Source of the DNA: Dryobates pubescens
Lineage: Eukaryota > Chordata > Aves > Piciformes > Picidae
Reading direction: 5' to 3'
NCBI RefSeq assembly: GCF_014839835.1
Contig: NC_071627.1
Span: forward strand, 17,912,001 to 17,976,000
DNA: 64,000 bases
The notes beneath the pieces were generated by a model, which saw nothing but the letters and a program-made list of their open reading frames with translations, had not been told where the DNA came from and did not search any database. Of the stretch, positions 13,974 to 25,768 are shown piece after piece. Made by a program: the position numbers and the translations under genes. The first letter of the stretch is position 1. Every line of letters begins with the position of its first letter.

Positions 13974-15017
13974 AACTGAAAAGACCTGGTACTGAGCAAT
14001 TCCAAAGTGAATTTTTGCTGTCTTCTGAAAGTTTCACCTCACACATGCACCCTCAAACAGCAGAGCATAACAAACTCTAACTACCTGCCCCTCCATTCAT
14101 CTCTGGCTGCCCAGGATCAACAGCAGGGAAGCTGGGGCACAGGTTTCCTCAGTGCCAGCATCCCCAGTGCTGTTCCCCTGTGGTCACCCCAAAGCCCAGA
14201 GTATCCCTTTGGTCCCAACATTGTCTTTCTGGGTGAAATTAACGTCATCAGGAAGGACAGAAACAAAATCAGTGCTGTTGACAGCAATCACGTTATTTCA
14301 GTGCACAGCATGGAGCCCAGATCTGTGGTTGATGCTCTGACTGGTAGCAGCTTTGTGCCACCCTGCCAGTGCCATTCATCACTGCTGCCTGCACAGGCAC
14401 TGAGGAAACTCCTTCACGAAGAACTGGAGGTAACAGCCTGGCAAGACCAAGAAGAAAACACAATCAACATAGAAAAGCAATGGACATCAGCACAGCCAGC
14501 AGCCTTCTCCTTTATCACTGCCCAGAGTTACCTCCTAGAAATAGAATAAAAACAGCCATGGCAAAAAATTACCTTTTCATTCTGAACATAGCTATAAAGA
14601 CAACCAGAAGGAAAATAGCCATCATATACTGGATTGACACATTCAGCCTTAAAACTACATGTGTAGAAAAATATTTCCAGTGGTGCTTTGGAAAGATCAG
14701 TGCCTGGCCTGGGAGAGCAGCAGGAGCTCTGCAGACCCATCTGGGGAGGCTGCCACTCACAAGTGCCTCCCTAACACTGAGATCTGGCATGGGGAAGGAG
14801 CACCACTGTGCACACTCAGTAGCTGTCTGTGGGGCTTGGGGAACCACAAAGACAGCCTGGACCCACTTGCAAAGAAGGGCTCAACACCAACATGACTTGA
14901 GGCTCATTCAGCCCATCTCTACTGCAACAGATCACAGACAGATCACAGACATATCATACTGTATATGTTTCACTCTTTTAAAAGTTAAGAAGCAGACACC
15001 TTTCTTTTCCCTTCTCT

Positions 15018-15396
15018 CTAAGTTTAGCCTGGAGAAGAGGAGGCTCAGGGGAGACCTGATTGCTCTCTACAACTACCTGAAAGGAGGTTGTACACAGGTG
15101 GGGGTTGGTCTCTTCTCCCAGGTAACCAGCACCAGAACAAGAGGATACAGTCTCAAGCTGTGCCAGGGGAAGCTTAGGCTCGAGGTGAGGAGAAAGTTCT
15201 TCACAGAGAGAGTTGTTAGGCATTGGAATGTGCTGCCCAGGGAGGTGGTGGAGTCACCATCCCTGGAGGTGTTCAAAAAAGGATTGGACATGGCGCTTGG
15301 TGCCATGGTTTAGTTAGTCATGAGGTGTTGGGTGACAGGTTGGACTTGATGATCTCTAAGGTCTTTTCCAACCTTATTGATTCCATGATTCTATAA
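15018..15396 (+). mobile_element. CR1 LINE, 3' fragment
   Basis: A CR1 truncated within ORF2, beginning at 'tttagcctggagaagaggag' and ending at 'gattccatgattctat'. An open frame through it reads [20 protein letters not shown], later [20 protein letters not shown] and [20 protein letters not shown], which is the CR1 ORF2 C-terminus. It is close in sequence to the 4546-5247 copy and therefore the same or a sister subfamily. The apparent 314-codon frame running in from 14,369 joins unrelated flanking DNA to this fragment and is not a gene. Confidence 0.93.
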
Positions 15397-17940
15397 TATT
15401 CAATGTTTGGCCACATAGGTGATATCGTCAGGAGCATATTCTGTTATTACTATATCAAAGAACCAAAATATTTACTGGAACAGTCTGTCTCTCAAGATAT
15501 TAACCAAAGAAGGTTTTTGATCTGACAAAAACATAAAATTAAATTTAAAGAAATCCAGGATTGGCTCCAAATAACTGTGTTATTACATCTGTACATCAGC
15601 AAAAGCAGCTACTCTTTTACTCTCTATCTTTTGTAAGCTTTGCTGTTAGAAACCCAAACCAGTATAAAATGCTTCCCAAAAGGAGAGAGAAAAGTATTTA
15701 GATTTAATCTAGTGATTGTGGTTCACTCTTTGCAAACAGCTCCTTCACCAAGGCCATCAGGTGAATTATTAACCTCTTCCATCCACAGATAGAAAAATAC
15801 CTTCAGTCACGAGGAAGCAATGCCAAAGAAGTGGTTTCAGGAGTTATTTGCAAGCACATGGGAAAGGCACCCAGCAAGGCTTGCTCTGTAGCAGAAAATA
15901 CAGAGTGTAAGGGAGGCAGAAAAGTGTTTGATGCCCCATGGGGCTGACAAGGTGACCATCCTGATAGGAGCAGTGACCTCGTGGTGTTCTGGTACCTCTG
16001 TAGCAAGAAAAACGTCCCTGGGGAAGTGATTCACTGAAGTGAACCATCTAAAAGGTGACGTTGTTGCAAGCGAACTTCTGCTGCTCTCATCCTCCCTAAC
16101 AGCAGGGAGGCTGCTGCCGCTTGCTAGCACGGAGCAGGAAGCACTCCTCACAGGTTACTCACAGGGTTACTATGCCCAAACCTCACCAGCTAAGCTCCTG
16201 TTATCAGCACGGGTCTGGCATGTTTCCAGCCCCTGGGGTTCACCCTGACATTGGTGTCACCAGTCATTTCAGCAGACCACTGGTTTCAGGCAGATGGGAA
16301 GCAGGCACAGAACAGGTAAAACAACTTCTGAGCAATTAACTCAACACATAAATAGAACTGCAGTTAGCAGGCACACACTGCTGTCCCTTCTAGTCACCCC
16401 TGACACTGGTCTCCAGACTCTGAAACAGGTAAGAGAGGCATTTCTGGGTGCAGGCTGTGGGCTGGGGACTTGTGGCTGTGCTGGGGGGCAGGAGTCTAAT
16501 TTGGAGTTTCTCCCAGGCAAAGCCTTATTTGGGCCAGTGAAGCCAAACAAGGTGACAGGAAGACTCTGGCAGTGGTGAAAGGCAGAAAGGACAGGTAAAG
16601 AAATCTGTGGCAGAAAGGCTGGAAAATGGAGGAGGAAATGGCATATGTTGGTAAATAAGGATCAAGGCAAAAATCACAGTATTTTTAAAAGCGTGTAAGG
16701 AAAAGGAATCAGAAGCAAAAACTAGTTTAAATAGAATGAGAGATAAAGCAATCCGTTTCATCCAAGTGCCTTCCTGGCCCTACCTTTAGCAGGGAGCCAG
16801 CCACACTAAATGGAAGCACTCAGAAGCAATAGCCAGCAGCACTTCACCAGACTCTACAGAGCTCCCCCCCCGCCAGAAATTCAGGTCTGTCTGCAAGAAG
16901 GGACAGAGGCTGGTCACATTAAAGCAACCACTTGTTTCAGAACACAAATCATCCTCACATAAACCAGTACAAAACCAGCAGCTTGCTTTACATTATCTCC
17001 TTGAGTCCTATTTTGTATTTTGCTGTTGTATCAGAGTGCTGGGAGGTTTGAGAATAAAAACTCTTGAAGGTACATGTATTTGACTAAGCAGCCACAGAAA
17101 GACATCTTTGGCCTGTGTACTTTCTAAGAAGTAAAAGAATTACTCAAAGGTACAAAGAAAAAAAGAAATGGGCATCAGCACCATGCAAGGAAATTTTACC
17201 CAATGAGCTAAGAAAGCCTGGAGCAGCCACCGCCTGCTGCCAGACCTGCTGCATTAACTGACCACAGGAAGTTAGCCCTAAAGGATGGGGAGCTGCAGCT
17301 CAGGCACCAGGTCCAATTCCAGCCGCTCAACAGGTCACCGTGGTCGTACTTGAGGCAGAAGTGACCACATTTTTTTTGGTTTGTTTCTTCATTTCAAAAC
17401 GAATCTGCTGACAGAGACAAAAAACAAAGCAGAGGGCTGCCATGAACAGAGGGACAATGCTGCACCTTGGCTGCAACACACCACCACCTCACTCCTGAAA
17501 TTATTCACTTTGTTCCAGAAAGGCAGGCACAAGCAGTGAGCACTTTGAAAAGTGCTACACAGACTGAAAAGTGGGGGGGGGGGGGGGGGGAAATAAGAAA
17601 GGAGAGGGGGATCATGCTATAGACCAAGTTCACTACTCTGTTACACCAAAGCAAAAAAAAAAAATCATTGAATTAAGAGTCACCAGTAGGTCAAGCTTTA
17701 CACATTTTAACTAGTTATATTAAAGCAGAGTGTGGCTGCTTCCAAACTGCATTTACTGCTTTCAAATCCTAGTTTAGAGCTCAGAGGTCTCTCAGCAGAG
17801 AGGACTTTCTCCTGCTTCTAATAAAAATTCCCATCTGCCTCACGGGTGTGATCCCAAATAAGGGCAAATGGGAAAAGAGGAACAGTCCTTGCCTGTAACA
17901 CGATCAATACAACTGCCAAAACCCAGCATGTATTTAATAA
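15397..17940. other. intergenic, DRD1 downstream flank
   Basis: No gene or repeat family was recognised. There is a run of 18 G at 17,573-17,590 and an A-run near 17,654. Open frames are short and unremarkable. The region lies beyond the most distal poly(A) signals proposed for DRD1. Confidence 0.5.
17573..17590. repeat. poly(G) run, 18 nt
   Basis: An uninterrupted G18 homopolymer. The exact length is probably uncertain, because long G runs are hard to sequence and prone to slippage. Confidence 0.9.
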
Positions 17941-19750
17941 ATGCAATGTAGATTATTTTATTTGACCTTCTGTTCACAAAATAATTTTATTATATGTATG
18001 AAAGCAGCATACAGGCAATAAAATTATGAAAACATTCACAATACATAAATACACAGACCTGATGCAGGATGTATATAGTTCATTAGACTTCGGGGTTTTT
18101 TTTCCCCTCTCAGTTCTCTTTTCCTTACAACACATTTTTTAATATATGTAATGAAAAAGTTGCTCCAAAGGGTATTTTCTCCCACTCAGAAAACAAATAG
18201 CTTTCTTTGAACGCTGCTGAATATTAACATCCAATGGTTCTGATGCTAACGTTCACAGATTGCTTTTGGCATTACCAAGGGAAAGCAGCAGGGAAGGACA
18301 ACGGAAAAGTAGCAGGGTTTTTGAATTAAACATTGGCAACTTTTTTTTTTTTGGAGCTCACAGGATGGTTTTGAGGTGGGGGGGGCTGCAGTTCCATCCA
18401 CATTTAGAAATGTCTTATTCCAAAATGGCTATGAGGCACTATTCCATATTGAACGGACTAACGACATGGTAATTACTGAAAATAGTAACATCCTCCTGGT
18501 TTCCAAAGTACAGCACTAGCACTTTGGAATTCTGACTGTGATACAGGAGCAGACAGACAGCATGATCCTGGTGGCACTGCAGTAATACAGATGATAACGA
18601 GGTCTGGCATGTTTACTACCATTATAACCAATTGTGTTTGTTCAGAAAAGATATCCAAGACTCGAAATAAGAAAAGTCTGAGAAGGCTGTTTATCTTACA
18701 TAAATACAAAACATTATGTACTAAGAATTGTTATCTAAGAAGCTTGTCTTCTCAAATCGGATTCTTCTTAAGGTTGCAGTCACGTTTAAGGTATTTACAG
18801 ATCCACAAACTTGACATTCTAGCAAAGTCTTTGTAACATGAAACTTCTTAAAAATAAATAGCAGCAATTTCTTTTATTTCTGTAAGGGAAGAGAATTCAC
18901 AACTCAGTCAAGGCTGGTCCTATCTTTTGAAAGAGATCTCACTTTTAAAAAAGGAAAAGAAAGAAAAGAAAAGAAAAAAAAGGAAAAGCCCACAAGCAAA
19001 CAAACTCCACATAGCATCAGATTTGTTGATTCCTTCATTTCTTGCTGAGCTTCTTAACATTCCTTCATTCCCCTCACTGGCACTCCAGACTATCAGAGCT
19101 CGTAATAAAGTGCTGACTGGTTGACTGGTCAAAACGCAGTTATGACACACACCAAAAATATCTTCTTAAATAACATAAATAAAGCTAGATCTGTTATAAC
19201 ATATGAAAAATATCAATTGAAAACAATAAATAAATAAAACCAGTATCAACATATTCCTTCCCACAGCTTTAAAAATAACCATTCTCGTTATAAGGCTCAA
19301 TTATTTGTCAGAAATAATTTTAAGAAGGCATCTACCTACCTTTACAATCCCTCAGCCTTTAATTAGGACCTGTTAACACCCACTATCACAAGACACAGCA
19401 ATCTCTTAACTTCTAGTAAACATTAATCTTTAAATATTTAACACTTATCTTTTGCCTCATTTTAAGCCAGAAGTTGGTTTCTCTGGGTAGAGAAGAAACA
19501 ATATTTTCCTTCTCACTGCACTGTATCTGTATTTGTATGTTTTCCTCAGTATGAACAGTACAGTTTAAGATCCTTTTTTCTTTTTTTAGCCAATTTTCAA
19601 GATCCTTTTCTGTTTGTTGTTTAAAGTGTTAAGCTTGCTTTAAATGCCAGGAAGATTAATTCTGAGCTCAAGGTAAATTATTTCTCCCTAGATCTGAGTT
19701 TCTTACCAAAAAATCTTGTGGGTTTTTTTTGGTTTTTTGGTTGGTTGGTT

Positions 19751-19781
<31 letters not shown>

Positions 19782-19830
19782 AGATTATTACAATAAACAC
19801 TGTTAGGTCTTGCTAGGTAAACTTTACTGT
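17941..19830 (-). other. DRD1 3' UTR (inferred)
   Basis: The 1.9 kb downstream of the DRD1 stop codon (minus strand) is AT-rich, lacks recognised repeats, and contains minus-strand AATAAA hexamers at 18,873-18,878, 17,986-17,991 and 17,957-17,962. The last two would give a 3' UTR of about 1.85 kb, in keeping with the long 3' UTR of mammalian DRD1. Overlapping AUUUA motifs at 19,225-19,239 include the UUAUUUAUU nonamer on the mRNA strand, so AU-rich-element control of mRNA stability is possible. A C20-A10 tract lies about 50 nt after the stop. Which poly(A) site is used cannot be seen from the sequence. Confidence 0.6.
19717..19781. repeat. low-complexity T/G tract ending in G20
   Basis: On the plus strand a run of T and GG pairs (GGTT repeats near 19,740) leads into T10 and then 20 uninterrupted G at 19,762-19,781. 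On the DRD1 mRNA this is C20 followed by A10 and AACC repeats, starting about 50 nt after the stop codon. Confidence 0.9.
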
Positions 19831-21186
19831 TCAGGTTTTATGCTGTCCATTTTGTGTAATGGGATTGATCTTCTCTAATGAAACATCGGCTTCATAATCC
19901 AAGATACCCGACAGTGCTGGAGACATTTTCTCCAAGGTCTTAGACAGTTCACCCTCTTCTTCCTTCTTGAGAGGCTCTTCTTCTGGACAGATAATTGCAT
20001 GTGGAATCAGATAAACCAGATTAGACTCTTTGGGGCTGGACCCTTTGGGCTCATGTTGGCTCGAAAAGACAACTGCTCCATTATTGTTAATACTAACAGT
20101 CTCGATAGCATTGCCAGACATAGGGCAGAGCCTGTAGCATCCTAGCAGGGTCGAAAATGCCTTGCGGAAATCAGCATTGAAGGCATAAATGATGGGGTTG
20201 AGGGAAGAATTTGCCCATCCAAACCAAACAAAAACATCAAAGGTGGTAGAATCAATGCAGAAAGCTTCTGCTCCCTTGGACGGTTGGGTAGGCTCACAGA
20301 AGGGAATCATGCAGTTCAATACAAAAAATGGCAACCAGCAGCACACAAACACCCCCATGATCACTGACAAAGTCTTTAAAACCTTTGTTTCCCTCTTGAA
20401 GGACATTTTGAAGTTGCTCTCTGGTTGCTGGCAGTCCATACTGCTTCTGTTGCCACTCGTGTTCTGGCAATTCTTGGCATGCACTGCTGCTCTCTCCAAA
20501 GCTGAGATGCGTCGTATTTGCTTCTGAGCAATTCTGTATATCCTTGTGTAAGTCACTATCATGATGGCCACAGGTATATAGAAGCTAATTAGAGAAGAGG
20601 AGATAGCATACATCCTGTTTAGGCTAGAATCACAGTTGTCCGTGCTTACACTTTCTAAGCTGGCATTTAGGTCCAAAAAGCTTGTGGTTGTAGCCTTGTG
20701 CCAGTTCAGCTGCACAGGGATGAAGGAGATCAGCACAGACAAAGTCCACGCCACGCTGATCATGATGAAGGCTGCCTTGGGGGTCATTTTCCTCTCGTAC
20801 CTAAATGGGCTGGAGATGGCCCAGTATCTGTCCACACTAATGACACAGAGATTTAAGATGGAGGCTGTTGAGCACATAATATCGAAGGCCACCCAGATGT
20901 TGCAAAATGAACCAAAAGGCCAGAAACCAGCAATCTCAGCCACAGCTTTCCAAGGCATGACCAAAACTGCCACTAGGAGATCTGACACGGCCAAGGAGAT
21001 GACAAAGAAGTTGGTCACCTTGGACCTGAGGTGGCGAAACCTAATGACAGCTGCGCAGACCAGCGTGTTCCCAAGCAGCGTGGAGAGGATCAGCAGCGAT
21101 AGGAAGCAGCCCGTGAGGATCCGAAAGGAAGAGTCCCTTTCCACCAGCAACCCTTCCCCATCCATAGTGGTGTCGTTCCAAGTCAT
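19831..21186 (-). CDS. DRD1: D(1A) dopamine receptor
   Basis: A 451-residue class A GPCR encoded in a single exon, as in other vertebrate DRD1 genes (human 446). It couples to Gs/Golf and raises cAMP in response to dopamine at the neuronal plasma membrane. Landmarks in order: N-glycosylation sequon N4-D-T; TM1 at about 24-49 with GN39-40; ligand-anchoring D102 in TM3; DRY at 119-121; C95 and C185 for the extracellular disulphide; second-loop sequon N174-A-S; TM5 serines S197, S198 and S201 that contact the catechol; a long basic third loop ([20 protein letters not shown]); TM6 CWLPFF with W284; NPIIY at 330-334; palmitoylation-type cysteines C350 and C354; and the conserved end PITQNGQH. The match to remembered human DRD1 is near-continuous apart from the N-terminus, the second extracellular loop and parts of the tail. 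The start fits because the MDG..LVERD block follows at the expected distance and A is at -3. No defect is visible. Confidence 0.98.
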   Translation of the reverse strand: MTWNDTTMDGEGLLVERDSSFRILTGCFLSLLILSTLLGNTLVCAAVIRFRHLRSKVTNFFVISLAVSDLLVAVLVMPWKAVAEIAGFWPFGSFCNIWVAFDIMCSTASILNLCVISVDRYWAISSPFRYERKMTPKAAFIMISVAWTLSVLISFIPVQLNWHKATTTSFLDLNASLESVSTDNCDSSLNRMYAISSSLISFYIPVAIMIVTYTRIYRIAQKQIRRISALERAAVHAKNCQNTSGNRSSMDCQQPESNFKMSFKRETKVLKTLSVIMGVFVCCWLPFFVLNCMIPFCEPTQPSKGAEAFCIDSTTFDVFVWFGWANSSLNPIIYAFNADFRKAFSTLLGCYRLCPMSGNAIETVSINNNGAVVFSSQHEPKGSSPKESNLVYLIPHAIICPEEEPLKKEEEGELSKTLEKMSPALSGILDYEADVSLEKINPITQNGQHKT

Positions 21187-21197
21187 AGTTTCTCCTG
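21187..21197 (-). promoter_or_regulatory. DRD1: DRD1 5' UTR end and candidate splice acceptor
   Basis: Read on the minus strand, a pyrimidine-rich stretch ending TTTTCCCTCAG directly precedes GAGAAACT and the DRD1 ATG. This is a good 3' splice site 8 nt before the start codon. Mammalian DRD1 has a non-coding first exon and an intron in the 5' UTR, so I read this as the acceptor that joins it. The matching donor is not settled; GTGAAAG|GTAGGAG near 21,893-21,899 is one candidate. Confidence 0.6.
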
Positions 21198-22389
21198 AGG
21201 GAAAATCATATCATGATTTTCATGACAACATCAGCTTCTTATCTTGCAGGGATCAGACAACCATTAATTACTCATCACCAAACCGACCAAAGGTACTTTC
21301 TTATGGTCCCTTCACTCCCAGATGGACTTCACACACTTTGAATCATCCTGAGCAACACTGAAAGCTCTGTGAGCAGGAACTGAAAATGCACAAATACAGT
21401 TCACATTGCAGACTAGTTTTTTAAGTAATCCCTTCAGAAACGCAATGCACCACCACAGCATGAGGTAGCCTAATTCAGACAGTTCACCTGCAAATGTTCT
21501 GCTGCTGTCCTCTGCAAACACACTCCACAGACAGGAAAGCTATCACTTTTCCGTGGTTGCATATATTCCCACTTAAACAGGCTATTGATCGAGTGTTTCC
21601 TGTGTCCATTGCACTACCCCTTCATATTTACTGAAGTGTACTACACACAAGGTACTTTTTCTCTAGGCTCCTAAATGTCTCACTGATGAAACACTCCATC
21701 CTTCCTCCTCGGTACACTCCTGTTACAAAATGCATCAGTTCTCTGTTTCTGGGTAGTGTCAGAAAGAAAATCTTCACTTGGTTTCAAACTGGTTTACACT
21801 TCTGGGACAAAGTAAATAAACATACCGTAGGTGTGTTTGAAAGGTTTTCAGTAAGAAGGTTATTTAGTTTTAGTTAAATGAGAAATGCTGACTCCTACCT
21901 TTCACCTTTGATTGTTGTTTTGCTCTGGGACGCAGGGCCGTCTCTCCTCCTCTTTTAGTTTTGGAATTGCATAGCAAATCTTATGTACAAAACCACCACA
22001 GAAACACTGCATTGCATCAGGTGTGTGCATGTGGTCATCTCCCTGAAAGTGCAGATTGGCAGAGGAAAAGGAAAAACGGGAGCCAGCAGTCTGACCATCG
22101 GGAGTTAGTTTTCAAGGGAGCAGCAGGTCTGTACTGTCAGACGGTGTGTGACAGACCCCACCGGCGTGTGCCCAGCTACCTCCATCCCACGGGCCCTGAT
22201 GATCACTCTGCAAACTTTGTTGGCCGGATCAGTCCCAGTCGCACTTTGTACATCCTGTCAAAGTGGCACATCAGGGCACACCATCCCAGACAAAAGGCAC
22301 GGTATTCCCAACACTGGCAGGAGCCAAGTACCAGTTCTTTCTTCTGTGGCTCACTAGAAGAAGAAAGAAGAGCTAGAGGAGGAGAAGGA
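21198..22389. other. DRD1 5' flank / probable 5' UTR intron
   Basis: Between the candidate acceptor and the CpG island. AT-rich in its first half and of mixed composition after about 21,900. No repeat was recognised and no open frame looks like a gene. It probably holds the 5' UTR intron and possibly part of the non-coding first exon of DRD1. Confidence 0.45.
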
Positions 22390-23660
22390 CTTGAGTACCC
22401 ACGCCGGCGGTGCCCCCACTGGGTTCCTCCTCCAGCGGGGACAAGTCTCTTCAACACTCTGCTGCCAAACTATAGCTCTCCATATCTACCCCGGAATAAT
22501 CCCACCTCCAGCTCAGCGGGGCTGCGCTCCAAGGATCGGCTCCAGATTTTACCATGTTTTGTCCCCTCTCAGAACGGCGCGGGCAGAGGCAGCTCCTCAA
22601 GCTCTCCCACAGCCCGCCCCGGGCCGCGCATCCCCGATACCGGCGGGTCCGGGCAGTGAAACATTTCTTTTGCCCGGGGCAGGGCTCGGCATCATCGCCC
22701 CTCCAGCAAAGGTCTAGCTGCCTGGGGTCTCCTTCCTAAAGGATTAAGACGAGCGAAAGACAGGCATGGAGGCAAGCGGCAGGCAAAAAGCAACACCCCT
22801 TCGCCTCCTCTGACATCTTCGGTCAGGCGCAGCTTCTTCTGGGCAGCCTCTCCCGGTTTTTCTGCCTTCCTGAGCGATAAGGTCCCGGCCAGCCAGGCAG
22901 CCGGGGCAAGGCGCAAAGCCGGGCTCCTGGAGCCGTTGTGCTGTAGTTTAGCGCAAACGAGATTACTTTGCCCGGTCCTGAGCTCCGGGACGCCTGGGTG
23001 CTGCGCGATGCGAGCCAGCCGAGTTCAGCTAATGGATGCGGAAAGTAAGTAGCGGCGCCAACTCCGGGCTGGGCGATGCTAGGGGCGAGCTGTCGGCCAA
23101 AGCACCTGCGGCTTCGCCAGCCCCGGGGGCACGCTCGGGATGGTGGGGGCAGGCGAGACCCTTCCCGGTACGGCGAGGAAGGAAGGGGCGGCAGCGCTGC
23201 GGTGCTGACGGGCGCGGGGCGGACCGGGCTGGCGGGGGCTGCAGCCGGGGCAACGCTCCGCTCCGCGCCGCCTCCCGCTCCGCTCCCGGCGCAGCCGCGG
23301 CCGCCGGGCTCCCTCTCCTGGGCGGCCGCAGCCCCGCGCCCCTCCGCGCCGCCCCGCGGAGGCGGCAGCCGGGACAAAGGGCAGCCCCGAGAGGCAGGGC
23401 TGTGCCGGGAGCTCCGCATCCCCCCCACACGCCCCTGCCCGGCCCAGCCCCCCCACCAGACAGCCCCGGGTGCGTGACACAGGGCGAAAGAGCATCGCTG
23501 TCCCTGCTGGAAATTAAGGAAGCGATGCCCAAATCCCAGGTTCCTAGGTTAGGTGGCTGCCTGCGGCTTCGCGTCCTGTCTAACTTGGTGGGGTATCAGG
23601 CGTGGGGACAGCAAACGAAAAGCTGGCCCCGGCTCACTGGGGCCGCTGAAGCCCCGGGGC
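22390..23660. promoter_or_regulatory. CpG island, likely DRD1 promoter region
   Basis: GC content and CpG frequency rise sharply from about 22,390 and peak at 23,040-23,480, where GC dinucleotide blocks and Sp1-type GC boxes are dense on both strands. It lies 1.2-2.5 kb upstream of the DRD1 coding exon, where a non-coding first exon and promoter are expected. The long overlapping open frames seen on both strands (up to about 300 codons) are a by-product of stop codons being rare in GC-rich DNA. They are Ala/Gly/Pro/Arg-rich low-complexity translations, not genes. Confidence 0.75.
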
Positions 23661-25554
23661 GGGCACCCCAAGTGGGAGATGAAACTGGTTTCGTGTCTAG
23701 TGCCATGAACTGCCGTCTTTACACCCAACAACCTGCCACTGTCTTCAAACTGTGTTTTCTCCTTTGCAAAAAATCCTTCAGGTTCGGTAGTAAACACCTA
23801 AAACGGAGAGGTTACATCTCAAACCCGTCCTTTCTCCAAAAGGGTTTTTTTCTTTCTTACCTTAAACACTACAGGCAAGGAAAGAAGAACATGCTGATTT
23901 GCAAGTTGCTACTTATGCCTAAGTGTCTTACTCAAAAAAAAAAAGAAAAATCATAAAATGAAAATAAAAGACATCAAGCAAAGATTAAAAGCCTCTTAGA
24001 AGAACAAATAAGCTAAGTAAGTTGTCAAGATATATTTTGCAGGGTTCAGCATTAGTGAAGTTTCTTTAGTGCCATCTACAATTTTTCATAATGTCAATTA
24101 AAGCAGATAGAGTGCCACACTAACCCTGACTAATTTAAACATTTGTTTTTCTTTCCCTCTCTTTGTCTTTTCTTCTTTTTGATTGCTTCACAGCTAGTTC
24201 TCATTCCCCTTTCTTGTTATCCTGTCCCTTAATCATTGCTCACCCCCCCGAGGAGGGTGAAAACAGAGAAGAAAATTAATCCTCTGCTGTTCAGTAATAG
24301 TGACCTCTAATGAAACTCACTGTGAAGGGATGGGGTTTTTTCTGTTTTCAAGGGGTTTTTTCTTCTGTTCTTAAAGCACAGAACAGGTGATGTTTACCGC
24401 GTGACAATTATCCTCTGAAAACATAGCATGTTCCTGGTTTTCAGTAGGAACCCTGGACTGCGGGGAACATTCCCTGAGTAAGAAGTCACTGAGCACGATG
24501 GATTTTATTTGTAAAAGTTTTCAGAGGCCTCCCTAAATGCCTTTCTACCCCAGCCATCCTGGATTATTCCAGGAGAAATCACAACCCCAGAGTACACAAA
24601 CAGCAAGAATTTTTGATGTGTACTGGCAGGAAGCACTGAGGTACTCGCTGCAGAGAAGAGAGCAGTCTGCTCTCAGTCATCTGCTTACCAGCTCACTGAG
24701 TGAAGTCTTCAGTAAAGTTTGCAAGGGAGTACCGCTTCCTGGGGAAGAGGCTGACTTCACTGCTGGAATACCCTAATGCTGCTCATATGGGTGATGGGCT
24801 TTAAACTTTCATTCTAATCTGACATTTAAAAAAAAAAAAAAAAAAAAAGACTTTTAGCTTTCTGTTCACAGCAGCCTGTAAGGCTCTCACAGTCCTTAAT
24901 TGTTTGGCAATTCAAGTACCTGTTTGAGAAATCAGAGACTCTCTTCTGTCTCATCACTAAGACTGTGTAATCAGTTCCTGGGTGAATGTGAGGTCTGGCT
25001 CAGCTGAGACTTTGCTATCAGAGCAAAGCCCCTTGAACAGCTACGCAGTGTTCAAACACCAGTGTTTCACACAGAGAAACCTGCTGCTCTCATTTGTCAC
25101 TTCAGCTAATTTGAAAGCTTTAAAAACTTTCATGACTTAATAGTCGTAGCCAAGTGAAAAACAGAAGTGAAATCCAACAAACCCCTCTTACTAATTAGGT
25201 AAATTTAGAGGTGGGATTAGGCAGCCGATTGACATTACTCCGGGAGTTATACAAAGTACAGGGTGAATTCTCCTATCACTGCTCTCTGGCTAATCTACCT
25301 CCAGCCAGTGCAAGATGGATCAACTCCTGTCCAGGTTAGGACTTGCCTAAAACTGCCAGCAACAGGGCAAGAGTGAAGTTGTTTCCTGGAGATTCAGAAA
25401 CATGCACAGAGTTTGTTTCATTCTCCCTAGGTACCCATGTAAAACAGTTGCTTAATTTTATTTAATGCTGTTCAATCACCAGTAATGGATGCTAGCATCA
25501 AAGTGATGCCCAGGAAAGGAAAGCTTTAGTGTCTCTGTCACCACCCTGTGAAAC
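23661..25554. other. intergenic, no gene seen
   Basis: AT-rich DNA following the CpG island. It contains an A21 run at 24,828-24,848 and an AT-rich block at about 24,040-24,140 with a CAATTAAAG motif that might be a regulatory element. No gene or transposon was recognised. Confidence 0.5.
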
Positions 25555-25768
25555 ACCTGCACCTTTCACTGAAAGGGTTATCAAACATTGGAATAGTCTG
25601 CACAGAGAAGTGTTAGAGTCACCATTCCTGGGGTGTTCAGGAGGTATGTGGACCTGGAGCTTAGGGACATTGCTCACTGTTGACCCTTCAGTACTGGGTA
25701 GAAGGTTGGACTGGATCATCTTCGAGGCCTCTTCCAACCAGATACATTCTGTGATTCTGTGATTCTGT
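25555..25768 (+). mobile_element. CR1 LINE, short old 3' fragment
   Basis: About 210 bp matching the CR1 3' end: 'aaagggttatcaaacattgg', 'gtgttagagtcaccattcct', then 'ggttggactggatcatcttc' and 'cctcttccaaccagatacat'. It closes with three octamers of ATTCTGTG type (ATTCTGTGATTCTGTGATTC). The ATTCTGTG ending and the divergence mark a different and older subfamily than the copies ending in TTTATTCTATT. Confidence 0.9.

Larger units (their letters stand above)
5248..15017. other. long intergenic stretch, no gene seen
   Basis: About 9.8 kb without a supportable gene. It holds simple repeats (a TG/TA/CA tract near 9.7 kb, a TTTG run near 13.95 kb) and a 4 x 19-bp tandem repeat at 11.2 kb. An AT-rich stretch at about 13.38-13.62 kb has several TAAT-core motifs and may be regulatory. 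The longest frame, about 180 codons from 14,007, has no recognisable domain and no splice-site support. Confidence 0.55.

Noticed and set aside
14007-14549. 180-codon plus-strand open frame
   Set aside because: No domain, signal or repeat pattern, no flanking splice sites that make sense, and ordinary composition. In 64 kb read in six frames, a chance frame of this size is not surprising.
14369-15313. 314-codon plus-strand open frame
   Set aside because: Its last third is the CR1 ORF2 C-terminus (15,018 onward) and the first two thirds are unrelated flank, so it is a chance join and not a gene.
17573-17590. Poly(G) run as a possible functional G-quadruplex
   Set aside because: A lone homopolymer in intergenic DNA is better explained by slippage or sequencing artefact. 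Nothing nearby suggests use.
22823-23956. Long Ala/Gly/Pro/Arg-rich frames on both strands of the CpG island (201 and 306 codons)
   Set aside because: GC-rich DNA has few stop codons. The translations are low complexity and differ by strand, which is typical CpG-island noise.
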